Positions 29,289 through 40,355 of a stretch of DNA of 64,000 bases are shown here, piece by piece. The translations under genes and the position numbers were made by a program. Under the pieces are notes generated by a model. It was not told the origin of the DNA, made no database searches, and saw only the letters and a list, made by a program, of their open reading frames with translations. Every line of letters begins with the position of its first letter. Positions within the stretch are counted from its first letter, which is position 1. The stretch is from Ancylobacter sp. Lp-2 (GTDB lineage Bacteria > Pseudomonadota > Alphaproteobacteria > Rhizobiales > Xanthobacteraceae), in NCBI RefSeq assembly GCF_020523795.1, contig NZ_JAJALI010000013.1:55289-119288 (forward strand). Direction: 5' to 3'.

Positions 29289-30740
29289 TCATGCCGCGTG
29301 CGGCAGCCGCCCCGGCGCCGGCTCGGCGAAGGTGACCATGGCGATGTCGCCGAAGCCGCGCGCGGCCAGCGCGTCGAACGCCTGAACCGCATCGGTGGTG
29401 CGGGCGCCGGGATGGGTGACCAGGATCAGCGTCGGCCCGAGCCCGGCGATGCGGCCGGCCTCCTCCAGCTTGCCGAGCGGCGGCGCCGCCACCACCACAT
29501 GGTCGTAAGTCTGCTCCAGCGCCCGCAGGATCAGCCCGAGGCGCTCGGACGCGACGAGGCCATCCGCCTCGCGGGCGCCCCGCCCCGGCGGAATGACATG
29601 GCAGCGCGAGGCGGTCTCGCGATGGATGGCATCGGAAAAGCTGGCGACGCCGAACAGCAGATCGGTGAGCCCCGGCGCGCGCGGATCGGCGGTGAGCTCG
29701 GCCAGCGGCTCGGCGGTGATGTCGAGGCAGACGATGACGACACGCTTCTCGCAGGCGGCAAGCGAACGGCCGAGCGCCAGCGCGCATTGCGCCGTGCCCT
29801 CATCCGCCGACGGGCCGGTGACGACCACCAGCCGCGCCGCCACGCCGCGCAGCCGCACCAGCCGCGACAGATCGGCGAGTTCGCCGTCGCGGCCGAGCCG
29901 CAGCCGGGCCCGCGAGGGGGTCTCCTCGGTCTCGTCCTCGCTGCGCGAGCCGATCCACGGCAGATGCTGCACCGGCGCCTGCGGCACCTCGGCCGTCGCC
30001 GGATCGAGCGCGACCCGCGCCAGTTCCGGCCGCTGCCGGCGCCACATCGCCTGCAACAGGAAGGTGAGCGCGAAGCCGAACAGCCCGGCGCCCAGCCCCC
30101 ATTCCAGCGGCGACAGGCCGAGCGCCTGGCGCGGCGGCAAGGCGCGCGACAGGCTCACCGGCGCGGCGGCATCGCCGAATCCGCGGCGCAGCTCGACATA
30201 GGATTCGCCGAAGGCATTGGCGACGTCGGCGGCGAGCCCGCCATCGGCGGCCGTGAAGCCGATGGCGGCGCGGCCGTCGGCCGAGGTGGTGAGCCGGAGC
30301 CCCGCCTCGATGGCGCGCAGCGCGTCCTCGTCATCGGCCGGGACGGCGGCGAGCGCCGGCGAGAACGGCATCAGCGCGGCAAGGCCGCGACCGGCGGTGA
30401 GCCGTACGCCGAGGCCGCTGCGCTGAAGGACCTGACGGGCGAATTCGCGGGAGGTGATGAGCTGGAACTGGCTGCGGCGCGCTGCACTGGCACGGGCGTC
30501 GGGCGTCCAGCCCTCGACCCGCAGCCGCGCCTCGGCGAAATAGCACGGCTCGACGACCTGGTGCACCAGGCCGGCGGCGAGCAGGCCGACGACGAGCGGC
30601 GCGGCGAGATGGCGGCGGGCGAAGCGCCGGTAACGGCTGAGGGCACAACGCAGCGCCGACGCCGGCGTCTCCGCCAGTGCCGCCTCTCCGCGCGCGCCGG
30701 ACGCCGGGGCGTCCAGGGCCTTCTCGCCGTCATCCATCAT
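29289..30740 (-). CDS. Wzz/BY-kinase-like polysaccharide protein lacking Walker A lysine
   Basis: 483 residues. The layout is that of a polysaccharide co-polymerase fused to a BY-kinase: one membrane helix near residue 50 (LAAPLVVGLLAAGLVH), an extracytoplasmic Wzz-like region, a second helix near 225, and a cytoplasmic Rossmann-like ATPase domain from about 300. The nucleotide motifs are degenerate. Where a G-x-G-K-T/S loop is expected the sequence is TGPSADEGTAQCALA, and the Walker A' segment reads VIVCLDITAEP instead of ending in DxDxR. No C-terminal tyrosine cluster is present. It probably keeps a structural or regulatory role in chain export rather than kinase activity. No glycosyltransferases lie next to it. 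Confidence 0.7.
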   Translation of the reverse strand: MMDDGEKALDAPASGARGEAALAETPASALRCALSRYRRFARRHLAAPLVVGLLAAGLVHQVVEPCYFAEARLRVEGWTPDARASAARRSQFQLITSREFARQVLQRSGLGVRLTAGRGLAALMPFSPALAAVPADDEDALRAIEAGLRLTTSADGRAAIGFTAADGGLAADVANAFGESYVELRRGFGDAAAPVSLSRALPPRQALGLSPLEWGLGAGLFGFALTFLLQAMWRRQRPELARVALDPATAEVPQAPVQHLPWIGSRSEDETEETPSRARLRLGRDGELADLSRLVRLRGVAARLVVVTGPSADEGTAQCALALGRSLAACEKRVVIVCLDITAEPLAELTADPRAPGLTDLLFGVASFSDAIHRETASRCHVIPPGRGAREADGLVASERLGLILRALEQTYDHVVVAAPPLGKLEEAGRIAGLGPTLILVTHPGARTTDAVQAFDALAARGFGDIAMVTFAEPAPGRLPHAA

Positions 30741-30827
30741 CCGGCCATTAGACCGGAAGCGTGGTTTCCATGGCGTTAAGGCAGGGAGACCTCAAGGCAA
30801 GGGGACCTCAAGGCAGGGGGGATGCGA

Positions 30828-31697
30828 TCAGGCGGCGGGCTCGAACACCAGCATGGCGCCGAGCGCCGCCTTGGGACCGACGACGATGACGCCCTCGATC
30901 TCCTCGGCAGTCATGCGGCTGGAGCCGAGCCGCTTGCGGGTGCGGTCGATATCCGTCACCGCGAAACGCACCGCCGCGAGGTGCAGCCCCGGCCCGGCGG
31001 GCGCGGCGACGCCGAAGCGGTCGTTGAACAGCTTGGGGTTCAGCACCTCGACGCGGCCACGGGGGGTCTCGGCGATGTACCAGCCCTCCACCGCGCGGCG
31101 GAAGGCGGCGCCGGTGAACGTCGCGAGGAAGTCGAGATGCGCCGCGGGATCCTCGGCGGCCAGCACCACGCCAGCGACGCCGGTGGTGCCGTTCATGTGC
31201 CGCTGCAGGTCCGGCACCCAGAAATTCTCCGGCTGGCGCTGGGTGCAGGTGAAGAAGCCGGTCTGCGGCGAGGCCGGATCGCGGGCAAAGGCCAGCGAGA
31301 ACGCCACCTCGACATCGCTGCCATCCGGCCGCTTGGCGGTGCGCTCGAAATCGAAGACGTCGAGCCCACCGAAGCCGGCGGCGTCGAACTCCGCCTTCTC
31401 GGCGGCGGGGTCGCGGCCCTCCAGCACCAGCATGGACAGGCCCGGGCCGCGCTCGGCGAGGAAATCACGGTTGAAGGCGCCGAAGGACAGGCTGGTCTCA
31501 CCATGCGGCGGGATGTGGTCCGGCTCGGCGATCTCCAGCACTTCCAGGAAGAAGCCGGGGGTCTGCACGATGCGGTTCTGCGTGCCCCAGGGATGGCGGT
31601 TGCGCGCCCCTACCGTGAAACCCAGCATGTCGTAGAGCTCTCCCGCAGCTTCGAGATCGCGGACGACATGCACGACGTGATCGAGGCCACGGGCCAT
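30828..31697 (-). CDS. VOC (glyoxalase/dioxygenase superfamily) protein
   Basis: 289 residues. The opening GLDHVVHVVRDLEAAGELYDMLGF is a classic vicinal-oxygen-chelate half, and a second, more diverged domain follows from about residue 150. A potential metal ligand, His7, is visible in the first half. The substrate cannot be told. The start has GGAGGAG 7 nt upstream. It is transcribed leftwards between the Wzz-like gene and pyrG. Confidence 0.8.
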   Translation of the reverse strand: MARGLDHVVHVVRDLEAAGELYDMLGFTVGARNRHPWGTQNRIVQTPGFFLEVLEIAEPDHIPPHGETSLSFGAFNRDFLAERGPGLSMLVLEGRDPAAEKAEFDAAGFGGLDVFDFERTAKRPDGSDVEVAFSLAFARDPASPQTGFFTCTQRQPENFWVPDLQRHMNGTTGVAGVVLAAEDPAAHLDFLATFTGAAFRRAVEGWYIAETPRGRVEVLNPKLFNDRFGVAAPAGPGLHLAAVRFAVTDIDRTRKRLGSSRMTAEEIEGVIVVGPKAALGAMLVFEPAA

Positions 31698-31843
31698 GGG
31701 CTTCTCCTCCGAACCCTTCCCGGCCGATCGGGCGAAACCGCCCGGCCGACAGAAAGCATCCTATCTTCAACAGGATGGAGCCCGTTCTTCCACGAAAGGC
31801 TTAAATCCTTCGCGGAAAGGCTCCAGCGGATGAGGCCCCGCCT

Positions 31844-33484
<1,641 letters not shown>

Positions 33485-33588
33485 CTAACTGCGAAAACGC
33501 GATTCGGCGAGGGCCGTCTTAGCCGGACGACCCCCGCTGTGGAGAAAAGAGCGAAACGGGACGGCGGAAGAGGCCCGCCGCCGGGCGA

Positions 33589-33987
33589 TCACTGCGACTG
33601 CGGAACCTGCGGCGCGGCCGGGGCCGCGGGAGCCGCCGGAGCGGCGCCCGGCGCCGGCTGGGCGCCCTGGAGCTGCTCCAGCACGTTGCCGCCCGGCGCC
33701 GCCGGTGCGCCCGAAGGCAGCGTCGTCGGCGTGGTGAAGATCGAGGACGGACCGCGACCCCAGCCGGCCAGGACGGTCAGGCTGAGGCTGGTGATGAAGA
33801 ACAACGCCGCCAGGATCGCCGTCGCCCGGGTCAGCACGTTGGCGGTGCCGCGGGCGCTGAAGAAGCCGCCCCCGCCGCCGCCGCCGCCGCCAATTCCGAG
33901 CCCGCCGCCCTCGGAGCGCTGGATCAGCACCACGCCGATAAGAGCCAGCACCACCATGAGGTGGATGATGATGAGTACGGTCTGCAT
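33589..33987 (-). CDS. secG: Preprotein translocase subunit SecG
   Basis: 132 residues. Two membrane helices (residues 3-22 and about 55-75) flank a Gly-rich cytoplasmic loop, and the QRSEGGGLGIG motif identifies SecG. The loop includes an unbroken run of nine Gly encoded by GGC/GGA-type triplets. The C-terminal 50 residues are a Pro/Ala-rich tail typical of alphaproteobacterial SecG. It assists SecYEG. Confidence 0.92.
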   Translation of the reverse strand: MQTVLIIIHLMVVLALIGVVLIQRSEGGGLGIGGGGGGGGGFFSARGTANVLTRATAILAALFFITSLSLTVLAGWGRGPSSIFTTPTTLPSGAPAAPGGNVLEQLQGAQPAPGAAPAAPAAPAAPQVPQSQ

Positions 33988-34116
33988 CTGACGCCTTCAA
34001 AATCGAATACGGCGGCGGACGAAACATCGCCGCCGGCTTGTGTCGGTCGGGTTCCTACACGATCACGCCCGGCATTTCCAGCGCGCCACGGAAGGCGGCG
34101 GAAACCGGGAGGCGCC

Positions 34117-34875
34117 CTACATATAGGCGCCGGCGATCGCCATGAAATCCCCCGCCTTCAGACTAGCGCCGCCGACCAGCGCGCCGTCGACATCGGCGAC
34201 CGCCAGGATCTCGGTGGCATTGGCCGGCTTCACCGAACCGCCATAGAGGATGCGGATGCCGTTGCCCACCACCTCGCCGAAGCGCGCGACCAGCGCCGCC
34301 CGGATGGCGCCGTGCATCTCCGCGATGTCGGCGATGCTCGGGGTGAGGCCGGTGCCGATCGCCCAGACCGGCTCATAGGCGACGACGAGACTAGCCGCGC
34401 TCGCCCCGTCGGGAATCGAGCCGGCGAGCTGCACGCGCACCAGATCGAGCGCGACGCCCTCCTCCCGCTGCTGGCGGTGCTCGCCGACACAGACCACGGC
34501 GGTGAGCCCGGCGCGCCAGGCGGCGAGCGTCTTGGCGCGCACCGCGGCATCGGTCTCGCCATGATCGGTGCGGCGCTCGGAATGACCGAGAATCACCGCG
34601 CTGCCGCCGGCGTCGAGGATCATCTCGGCGGCGATGTCGCCGGTGTGGGCGCCGTGGGTGTTGGCGTGGCAGTCCTGGCCGCCGACCGCGACCCCGGACG
34701 TGCCGGCGGCGGCGGCGAGCGCGGCGATCAGCGTCGCCGGCGGGCAGATCATCAGCTCGGTACGGGCGCGCAGATTCGCGTCATAGGCAGCGACCATCCG
34801 GTCGAACTCCTGCACGGAGGCCTTCAGCCCGTGCATTTTCCAGTTGCCGGCGATCAGCGGACGGCGCGTCGTCAT
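34117..34875 (-). CDS. tpiA: Triosephosphate isomerase
   Basis: 252 residues. It interconverts dihydroxyacetone phosphate and glyceraldehyde 3-phosphate. The substrate-binding Lys in AGNWKMHG (residue 13), the catalytic His in ILGHSERR, the catalytic Glu in [10 protein letters not shown] and the phosphate loop YGGSVKP are all present. The start at 34875 is the first one that fits. It is divergent to ppiD. Confidence 0.96.
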   Translation of the reverse strand: MTTRRPLIAGNWKMHGLKASVQEFDRMVAAYDANLRARTELMICPPATLIAALAAAAGTSGVAVGGQDCHANTHGAHTGDIAAEMILDAGGSAVILGHSERRTDHGETDAAVRAKTLAAWRAGLTAVVCVGEHRQQREEGVALDLVRVQLAGSIPDGASAASLVVAYEPVWAIGTGLTPSIADIAEMHGAIRAALVARFGEVVGNGIRILYGGSVKPANATEILAVADVDGALVGGASLKAGDFMAIAGAYM

Positions 34876-35066
34876 GAAAAGTCTCGCTCCCTCAAATACC
34901 CGCATTTCCAAGCTTGATGACCCGGCGTAACAGACCGGGCCGGGCGGCGCAAATGGCCGCATGTGCGGCGTTGCGACACCATCGCGGCATCCCTATGATG
35001 CGCGCCTTTCGCGACCCGGGCCGAAACGCCCGGGTTTTTGCCGGCCTACGCCCGACGAGAACAACG

Positions 35067-36959
35067 ATGCTGCAGACCCTGCGTAAGAGCGCCTCCGGAA
35101 TCATCGCCAAGGTCCTGATGGGACTCCTCATCGTCAGCTTCGGCATCTGGGGCATCGCGGACGTGTTCCGCGGCTTCGGCGGCCAGACGCTGGCCTCCAT
35201 CGGCTCGACCGAGATCAGCGTGCCGGAGTTCCAGCAGCTCTACCAGCAGCGCCTGCAGCAGATCTCCCAGCAGCTCAAGCAGGGCCTCACCCCCGACCAG
35301 GCGCGTGCCTTCGGCATTCCCGACCAGGTGCTGAACGAGCGCCTCGGCGAGGCGGCGCTCGACGAGGCGACCCGTCGGATGGGCCTCGCGATCTCCAACC
35401 AGCAGGTGGTCGACCGGGTGCAGAGCAACCCGGCCTTCTTCGGCCCCTCCGGCGCGTTCGACCACAACTACTTCCTGCAACTGCTGCGCTCCAACGGCTT
35501 CACCGAGCCGCGCTTCGTCGAAGCGGAGCGCCGGCTCGCCCAGCGCCAGCAGCTCATCCAGTCGCTGGCCGGCGGCATGGAAGTGCCGCAGGTGCTGAAG
35601 GACGCGGTGAAGCGCTATGAGAGCGAAACCCGCTCGGTGAGCTACGCCATCGTCGGCCCCACCAATGTCGGCCCCTTCGCCGCGCCGACCGACGAGCAGC
35701 TGAAGGGCTTCTTCGACGCCCGCAAGGTGGCGTTCCGCGCGCCGGAATTCCGCAAGATCAACCTGCTCGCCCTCACCCCCGAGGCGCTGGCCGGCAAGGA
35801 AGAGGTCTCCGACGCCGAGGTGAAGGCGTTCTACGACGCCAACCAGGCCCGCTTCGGCACGCCGGAGAGCCGGGTGGTCGACCAGATCGTGTTCCCCAAC
35901 GCCGACGAGGCCAAGGCCGCCGCCGACAGGATCGCCGCCGGCACTTCCTTCGCCGACATCGCCGCCGAGCGGAAGCTGGAGGCCAAGGACACCACGCTCG
36001 GCACGGTGACCCGCGCCGACATCTTCGACGCCGCCATCGCGGACGCCGCCTTCGTGCTCGCCGCCGAGGGCACCAGCGGCGTGGTGAACGGGCGCTTCGG
36101 TCCGGTGATCGTGCATGTCGGCGCCATCACCCCGGCGGCGGTGAAGCCGCTCGACGAGGTGGTCGCCGAAATCCGCAAGGAGCTCCAGCTCGACACCGCC
36201 CGCCGGGCGATCCTCGCCGCCTATGACAAGATCGAGGACGACCGCAACGCCGGCGCCACCCTCGCCGAGGCCGCCTCCAAGGCCGGGCTGACGCTGCAGA
36301 GCCTCGACACCGACGCCCAGGGCACCGGGCCGGACGGCACCGCGATCCCCACCATCCCCGCGCGTACCGACGTGCTGCGCCTCGCCTTCGCCACCGAAGC
36401 AGGGGCGCAGAACGACCCGATCACCCTGCCGCAGAACGGCGGCTACGTCTGGTACGAGGTCACCGACGTCACCGCCCCGCGCGAGCGGACCTTCGAGGAG
36501 GCGCGCGCCCAGGTGCTCGCCCGCTGGAAGGAGGACGAGACGGCGCAGGCGCTCGACGCCAAGCTCGCCGAGCTGAAGAAGAAGATCGCCGACGGCGCCG
36601 CCTTCGACCTTACCGTCTCCGATGCCGGGCTGGAGCTGCGCACCGCCAACGGCCTGCGCCGCGGCCGTGCCAATGAGGGCGTGCCGCAGGAGGCGATCAT
36701 CGCCATCTTCGACACCCGCGACGGCGCGGTCGGCAGCTCGGTGCTCCCCGGCGACGACCGCCTGCTGTTCAAGGTGACCGGCGTCGCCATCCCCGCCGAG
36801 GCGCCGCAGAACGACAAGATCATCGCCGATATCGGCCAGAGCCTGCAGAACGACCTGATGACCGAATATCTGGTGCAGTTGCAGAGCGACCTCGGCGCCA
36901 AGATCAACCGCGCCGCCCTCGACCAGATCGTCGGCGTGCCCGCCGATGCGGTGAACTGA
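35067..36959 (+). CDS. ppiD: PpiD-type SurA N-terminal/parvulin periplasmic chaperone
   Basis: 630 residues. A short cytoplasmic stretch and one membrane anchor (IAKVLMGLLIVSFGIWGIADVF, residues about 13-36) place the rest in the periplasm. A SurA-N-like chaperone region follows, then a diverged parvulin (PPIC) domain near residues 245-365. It assists folding of proteins leaving SecYEG. The start at 35067 (MLQTLRKSA) gives the family N-terminus; the frame is open further upstream but without a ribosome site. The stop is 9 nt before trpE, so the two are co-transcribed, as in many Rhizobiales. Confidence 0.9.
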   Translation: MLQTLRKSASGIIAKVLMGLLIVSFGIWGIADVFRGFGGQTLASIGSTEISVPEFQQLYQQRLQQISQQLKQGLTPDQARAFGIPDQVLNERLGEAALDEATRRMGLAISNQQVVDRVQSNPAFFGPSGAFDHNYFLQLLRSNGFTEPRFVEAERRLAQRQQLIQSLAGGMEVPQVLKDAVKRYESETRSVSYAIVGPTNVGPFAAPTDEQLKGFFDARKVAFRAPEFRKINLLALTPEALAGKEEVSDAEVKAFYDANQARFGTPESRVVDQIVFPNADEAKAAADRIAAGTSFADIAAERKLEAKDTTLGTVTRADIFDAAIADAAFVLAAEGTSGVVNGRFGPVIVHVGAITPAAVKPLDEVVAEIRKELQLDTARRAILAAYDKIEDDRNAGATLAEAASKAGLTLQSLDTDAQGTGPDGTAIPTIPARTDVLRLAFATEAGAQNDPITLPQNGGYVWYEVTDVTAPRERTFEEARAQVLARWKEDETAQALDAKLAELKKKIADGAAFDLTVSDAGLELRTANGLRRGRANEGVPQEAIIAIFDTRDGAVGSSVLPGDDRLLFKVTGVAIPAEAPQNDKIIADIGQSLQNDLMTEYLVQLQSDLGAKINRAALDQIVGVPADAVN

Positions 36960-36968
36960 GGACGCGTG

Positions 36969-38483
36969 ATGAACCTCCATCCCGATGCGGATGCCTTCGC
37001 CGACGCCTATGCGCGCGGCGAGGCGCAGGTGATCGGCGAGACGCTGGTCGCCGATCTCGAAACCCCGGTCTCCGCCTATCTGAAGATCGCCGCCGAGCGG
37101 GCGAATTCCTTCCTGCTCGAATCCGTCGAGGGCGGCGCCACCCGTGGCCGCTACTCGATGATCGGCATGGAGCCCGACCTGATCTGGCGCTGCCGCGACG
37201 GCCGCGCCGAGATCAACCGCCGCGCCGCGCTCGAACCCGACACGTTCGAGCCGTGCGCGCAGCCGCCGCTGGCCTCGCTGCGGGCGCTGGTCGAGGAATC
37301 GCGCATCGCCCTGCCCGATGGCGCGCCGCCGATGGCGGCCGGCATCTTCGGCTATCTCGGCTACGACATGGTGCGGCAGATGGAGCGCCTGCCGGCGGCC
37401 AAGCCCGACCTGCTCGGCGTGCCGGATTCGATCTTCATCCGCCCGACGGTGATGGTGGTGTTCGACGCGGTGCGCGACGAGGTGACGGTGGTCACCCCGG
37501 TGCGCCCCGCCGCCGGCGTCCCGGCCACCGCCGCGCTGGAAGCGGCGCGGGCGCGCATCGAACGGGTGGTGGCGGCGCTGGAAGGCACCCTGCCCGCCCA
37601 ACCCACGGAAGACGCGCTGCACCAGCTGGTGGTGCCCACCTCCAACACCCAGCCGGACGCCTATCTGGCGATGGTCGAGCGGGCCAAGGAATATATCCGC
37701 GCCGGCGACATCTTCCAGGTGGTGCTCTCGCAGCGCTTCGACGCGCCGTTCACTCTGCCGCCCTTCGCGCTCTACCGGGCGCTGCGGCGGATCAACCCGG
37801 CGCCGTTCCTGGTCTATTTCAACTTCGGCGGCTTCTCGCTGGTGTGCTCCTCGCCGGAAATCCTCGTCCGGCTGCGCGACAACACCGTCACCATCCGCCC
37901 GATCGCCGGCACCCGCCGACGCGGCGCCACCCCGCAGGAAGACAAGGCGCTGGAGGTCGAGCTGCTCGCCGACCCGAAGGAGCGCGCCGAGCATCTCATG
38001 CTGCTCGACCTCGGCCGCAACGACGTCGGCCGCGTCGCCGCCATCGGCACGGTGGAGGTGACGGAGAGCTTCCTCATCGAGCGCTACAGCCAGGTGATGC
38101 ACATCGTCTCCAATGTCGAGGGCGACCTCGACCCCAGGCACGACGCGCTGGACGCGCTGGCCGCCGGCTTCCCGGCGGGCACCGTCTCGGGAGCGCCGAA
38201 GGTGCGGGCGATGGAGATCATCGACGAGCTGGAGCGCGACAAGCGCGGCATCTATGCCGGCGCCATCGGCTATTTCGGCGCCGATGGCGAGATGGACACC
38301 TGCATCGTGCTGCGCACCGCGGTGGTGAAGGACGGCAAGATGCATGTGCAGGCCGGTGCCGGCATCGTCTACGACTCGGACCCGGAGAGCGAGCAGCAGG
38401 AATGCGCCAACAAGGCGCGCGCGCTGTTCCGGGCCGGCGAGGAAGCGGTGCGTTTCGCCGCCCGGGCCGGCAGGGGCCAGTGA
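36969..38483 (+). CDS. trpE: Anthranilate synthase component I
   Basis: 504 residues. It makes anthranilate from chorismate, using ammonia from TrpG. The start ATG at 36969 is preferred over the adjoining GTG at 36966 because GAGGA lies 6 nt before it. The chorismate-binding motifs PFLVYFNFGG, IAGTRRRGATPQED, LDLGRNDVGRV and GTVSGAPKVRAMEIIDELE are intact. It is separated from trpG (43098) by a curli-like locus, whereas trpE and trpG-D-C are usually closer in relatives. Confidence 0.96.
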   Translation: MNLHPDADAFADAYARGEAQVIGETLVADLETPVSAYLKIAAERANSFLLESVEGGATRGRYSMIGMEPDLIWRCRDGRAEINRRAALEPDTFEPCAQPPLASLRALVEESRIALPDGAPPMAAGIFGYLGYDMVRQMERLPAAKPDLLGVPDSIFIRPTVMVVFDAVRDEVTVVTPVRPAAGVPATAALEAARARIERVVAALEGTLPAQPTEDALHQLVVPTSNTQPDAYLAMVERAKEYIRAGDIFQVVLSQRFDAPFTLPPFALYRALRRINPAPFLVYFNFGGFSLVCSSPEILVRLRDNTVTIRPIAGTRRRGATPQEDKALEVELLADPKERAEHLMLLDLGRNDVGRVAAIGTVEVTESFLIERYSQVMHIVSNVEGDLDPRHDALDALAAGFPAGTVSGAPKVRAMEIIDELERDKRGIYAGAIGYFGADGEMDTCIVLRTAVVKDGKMHVQAGAGIVYDSDPESEQQECANKARALFRAGEEAVRFAARAGRGQ

Positions 38484-38536
38484 GCCGGGCGACCATTTGA
38501 CCGGAGGGCCGCATAGCGGCCGGAGAGAGCCGGGCA

Positions 38537-38562
38537 GCCGGCGGCGGTGGAAGGCCGCCGGC
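38537..38562 (+). terminator. Hairpin after trpE (weak terminator)
   Basis: GCCGGCGGC (38537-38545) and GCCGCCGGC (38554-38562) form a 9-bp stem about 55 nt after the trpE stop. The following bases GTTCAAGATT lack a T run, so efficiency is uncertain. Confidence 0.4.
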
Positions 38563-38691
38563 GTTCAAGATTGCCCGAGGACATCGGCCTCGGGCTCCCC
38601 GGCACCGCCCGGCTTGCCCCGGGCGACGCGCGGCCGAAAGAACAGCCGCAAGGGAAAATGGCGAGCCGGCTCTCGAAAGCGGCGCTCGCGG

Positions 38692-38991
38692 TTACGATTT
38701 TGAGGACGTACAGACCAGCTTGCCGTCATGGGCATAGACCTTCAGCTGCGCGCTCCAGCCGGCTGCGCCGACATAGGCCGTCGCCAGCCGGCCGTTCTCC
38801 AGATCCCCGACCTCGAACTCGCCGCCCTGCCTTGAGGTCGACACGTTGTCGGAGGTTCCCGAGCGGACAACCAGCACATACTGGCCCTTCGCCACATCAT
38901 GGGAATCCAGCACGGCCTCGAGCCTGACCATCCCGTTGCGCTCGACGACCTCGATGTGACACGGCGGCATGGCCGCGGCGGACACGATCAT
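38692..38991 (-). CDS. csgH: Curli assembly chaperone CsgH-like protein
   Basis: 99 residues from the ATG at 38991, which has GGAGG 8 nt upstream; an earlier ATG at 39030 lacks a ribosome site. The protein reads as a small beta-sandwich: VERNGMVRLEAVLDS, GQYVLVVRSGTSDNVSTSRQGGEFEV, then LKVYAHDGKLVC. The SRQGGEF segment is typical of CsgH, the alphaproteobacterial CsgC-like inhibitor of premature curlin assembly. Cysteines at both ends (PPCHIE and KLVC) could form the expected disulfide. No clear signal peptide is seen with either start, which is odd for a periplasmic protein. It is the last gene of the leftward curli-like set. Confidence 0.75.
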   Translation of the reverse strand: MIVSAAAMPPCHIEVVERNGMVRLEAVLDSHDVAKGQYVLVVRSGTSDNVSTSRQGGEFEVGDLENGRLATAYVGAAGWSAQLKVYAHDGKLVCTSSKS

Positions 38992-39073
38992 TTCAACATC
39001 CTCCCGAGAAATGGAGCGGCCGACGGACACTCATCGATGACCGCCGGCCGCCCGATGGTTCTGAACGTGTCGT

Positions 39074-39436
39074 TCAATACTGCACGATCACCGACGAATT
39101 GCCCTTGCCCACCTGGGTGGTGGTGGCATCGTTGTACTTGCCGAACTGCAGGGTGCCGGACACATTGTTCTTGCCGACCTGCACCGTCAGGGCCTCATTC
39201 TTCTTGCCGAACTGGCCGATGCCCGAGACGTTGCCCTTGCCGGCCTGCAGCGAGACCGCCTCGTTCTTCTTGCCGACCTGGCCGATGCCGGAATAGTTGC
39301 CCTTGCCGACCTGACCGATGCCGGCCTCGTTGCCCTTGCCGGTCTGCGAGACATCAGCCTCGTTGCCCGCCGCATTGGCCAGCGGGATCGTGACCAGGAT
39401 CATGGCGGAAGCGAGCAGTACAGATGCGAGTTTCAT
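39074..39436 (-). CDS. Curlin-repeat amyloid subunit 1
   Basis: 120 residues. Residues 1-22 are a signal peptide (MKLASVLLASAMILVTIPLANA). The mature part is made of about eight 11-residue units of the form Q-x-G-K-x-N-x5 (QVGKGN, QAGKGN, QFGKKN, QFGKYN), the strand-turn repeat of CsgA/CsgB amyloids. It ends in a short strand, IVQY. It is Lys-rich compared with the second subunit. AAGGAG is 7 nt before the start. Which of the two subunits is major and which is the nucleator cannot be told from sequence. Confidence 0.9.
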   Translation of the reverse strand: MKLASVLLASAMILVTIPLANAAGNEADVSQTGKGNEAGIGQVGKGNYSGIGQVGKKNEAVSLQAGKGNVSGIGQFGKKNEALTVQVGKNNVSGTLQFGKYNDATTTQVGKGNSSVIVQY

Positions 39437-40355
39437 GGCTAATCTCCTTGGGTTTTGATTTATTTCCCCGTCGCCGTCGACGGCGTGAGGAAATTAACCG
39501 TAGCTCTACGGAGATACTTGACCGAAATCCGACCAGATTTCTGGCGATTTGCTGCATGAACTGAGCATAAATCCATGCCGCCCTGACTCCATTCCCTCGA
39601 ACCTTGGTCCATTCGTACTATTTCGGTGGCGGACGCATCTGCGAAACATGGCTGGATGCGCGCTTCCGCTGACCTGATCCACCATCCCGGCCCTTTCTGC
39701 CGAAGGCGGCGAGCCCCGGAATGCCCCCCTCGTGGTGGGCGGCCATCTGGCGCCTACGCGCGCGCTTACGCCCGAGGCGCGCGGGGGCGCCGCCCTCGAC
39801 GACGCGCCAGCCTTAAGCCGACGAAGGAAGACGGCGCCTCCGCCCGAGCGAGGCAGGGCGAAGCAAGGGGAGATGGGAACAACGCGGGAGAAGCCGGCCG
39901 GCGCTGTGGTCCTGCGCGACGCCGATCGAGCCCGCTCGCCACGGCGTCGAACGGAGGCCGCTAGAGACGCCACGCGCACGGGCCTGCGCAGCCCCGCACG
40001 CGCTTGGATGGATGGGCTTGCACGGGTCTTGCTCAGGCCTGGTCGCCGTCATCGGAAGGTCTGATGGAAGGCCCGCTGAGATACGCCGGCGAGCCGGGGA
40101 CACGACAGGCGGCGGCCGGCTGCCCCTGTCCGGAGCCGCCGGCCGCGACCGTGCCTGGCGGCGGGCAACCTCCACGCCCTCAGGCGCGCCGATCACGCGA
40201 CCACCGAGTGTTCCCCGTCCCTGTCCCGGCATGTGCCGCACGCCTTACGCGCGACCAGGAGGCGTCTTCAGCGCCGGGGTAGGACGGGGAGGCAGCGAGG
40301 AGGAGTGAGACAGGCCGCCGGACGTTCCGCGGAGCGCCGCCGGCTTGGTGGAAGG
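39437..40355. other. 919-nt gap between the two curlin genes
   Basis: The first 100 nt on the right of curlin 1 are AT-richer and probably hold its promoter. The rest (about 39620-40330) is GC-rich and has short frames on both strands with no recognisable protein character. It may be a decayed gene or a long leader. No RNA family or insertion sequence is recognised. Confidence 0.4.
39499..39510. promoter_or_regulatory. Inverted repeat upstream of curlin 1
   Basis: CGTAGCTCTACG is a 5-bp inverted repeat with a 2-nt centre, 62 nt before the curlin 1 start, in the AT-richer promoter segment. It could be the binding site of the neighbouring LuxR-type regulator. The sequence is not repeated upstream of curlin 2, where GCAC-N6-GTGC (40906-40919) stands at a similar distance. 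Confidence 0.25.

Noticed and set aside
35046..38345. A 1099-codon open frame on the minus strand opposite ppiD and trpE
   Set aside because: It is the antisense shadow of two well-recognised genes. High GC at third positions leaves opposite frames open; its protein is low-complexity His/Arg/Gly/Asp-rich without domains.
38537..38562. Tryptophan attenuator
   Set aside because: The hairpin lies after trpE, not before a trp gene, and no leader peptide with Trp codons accompanies it.
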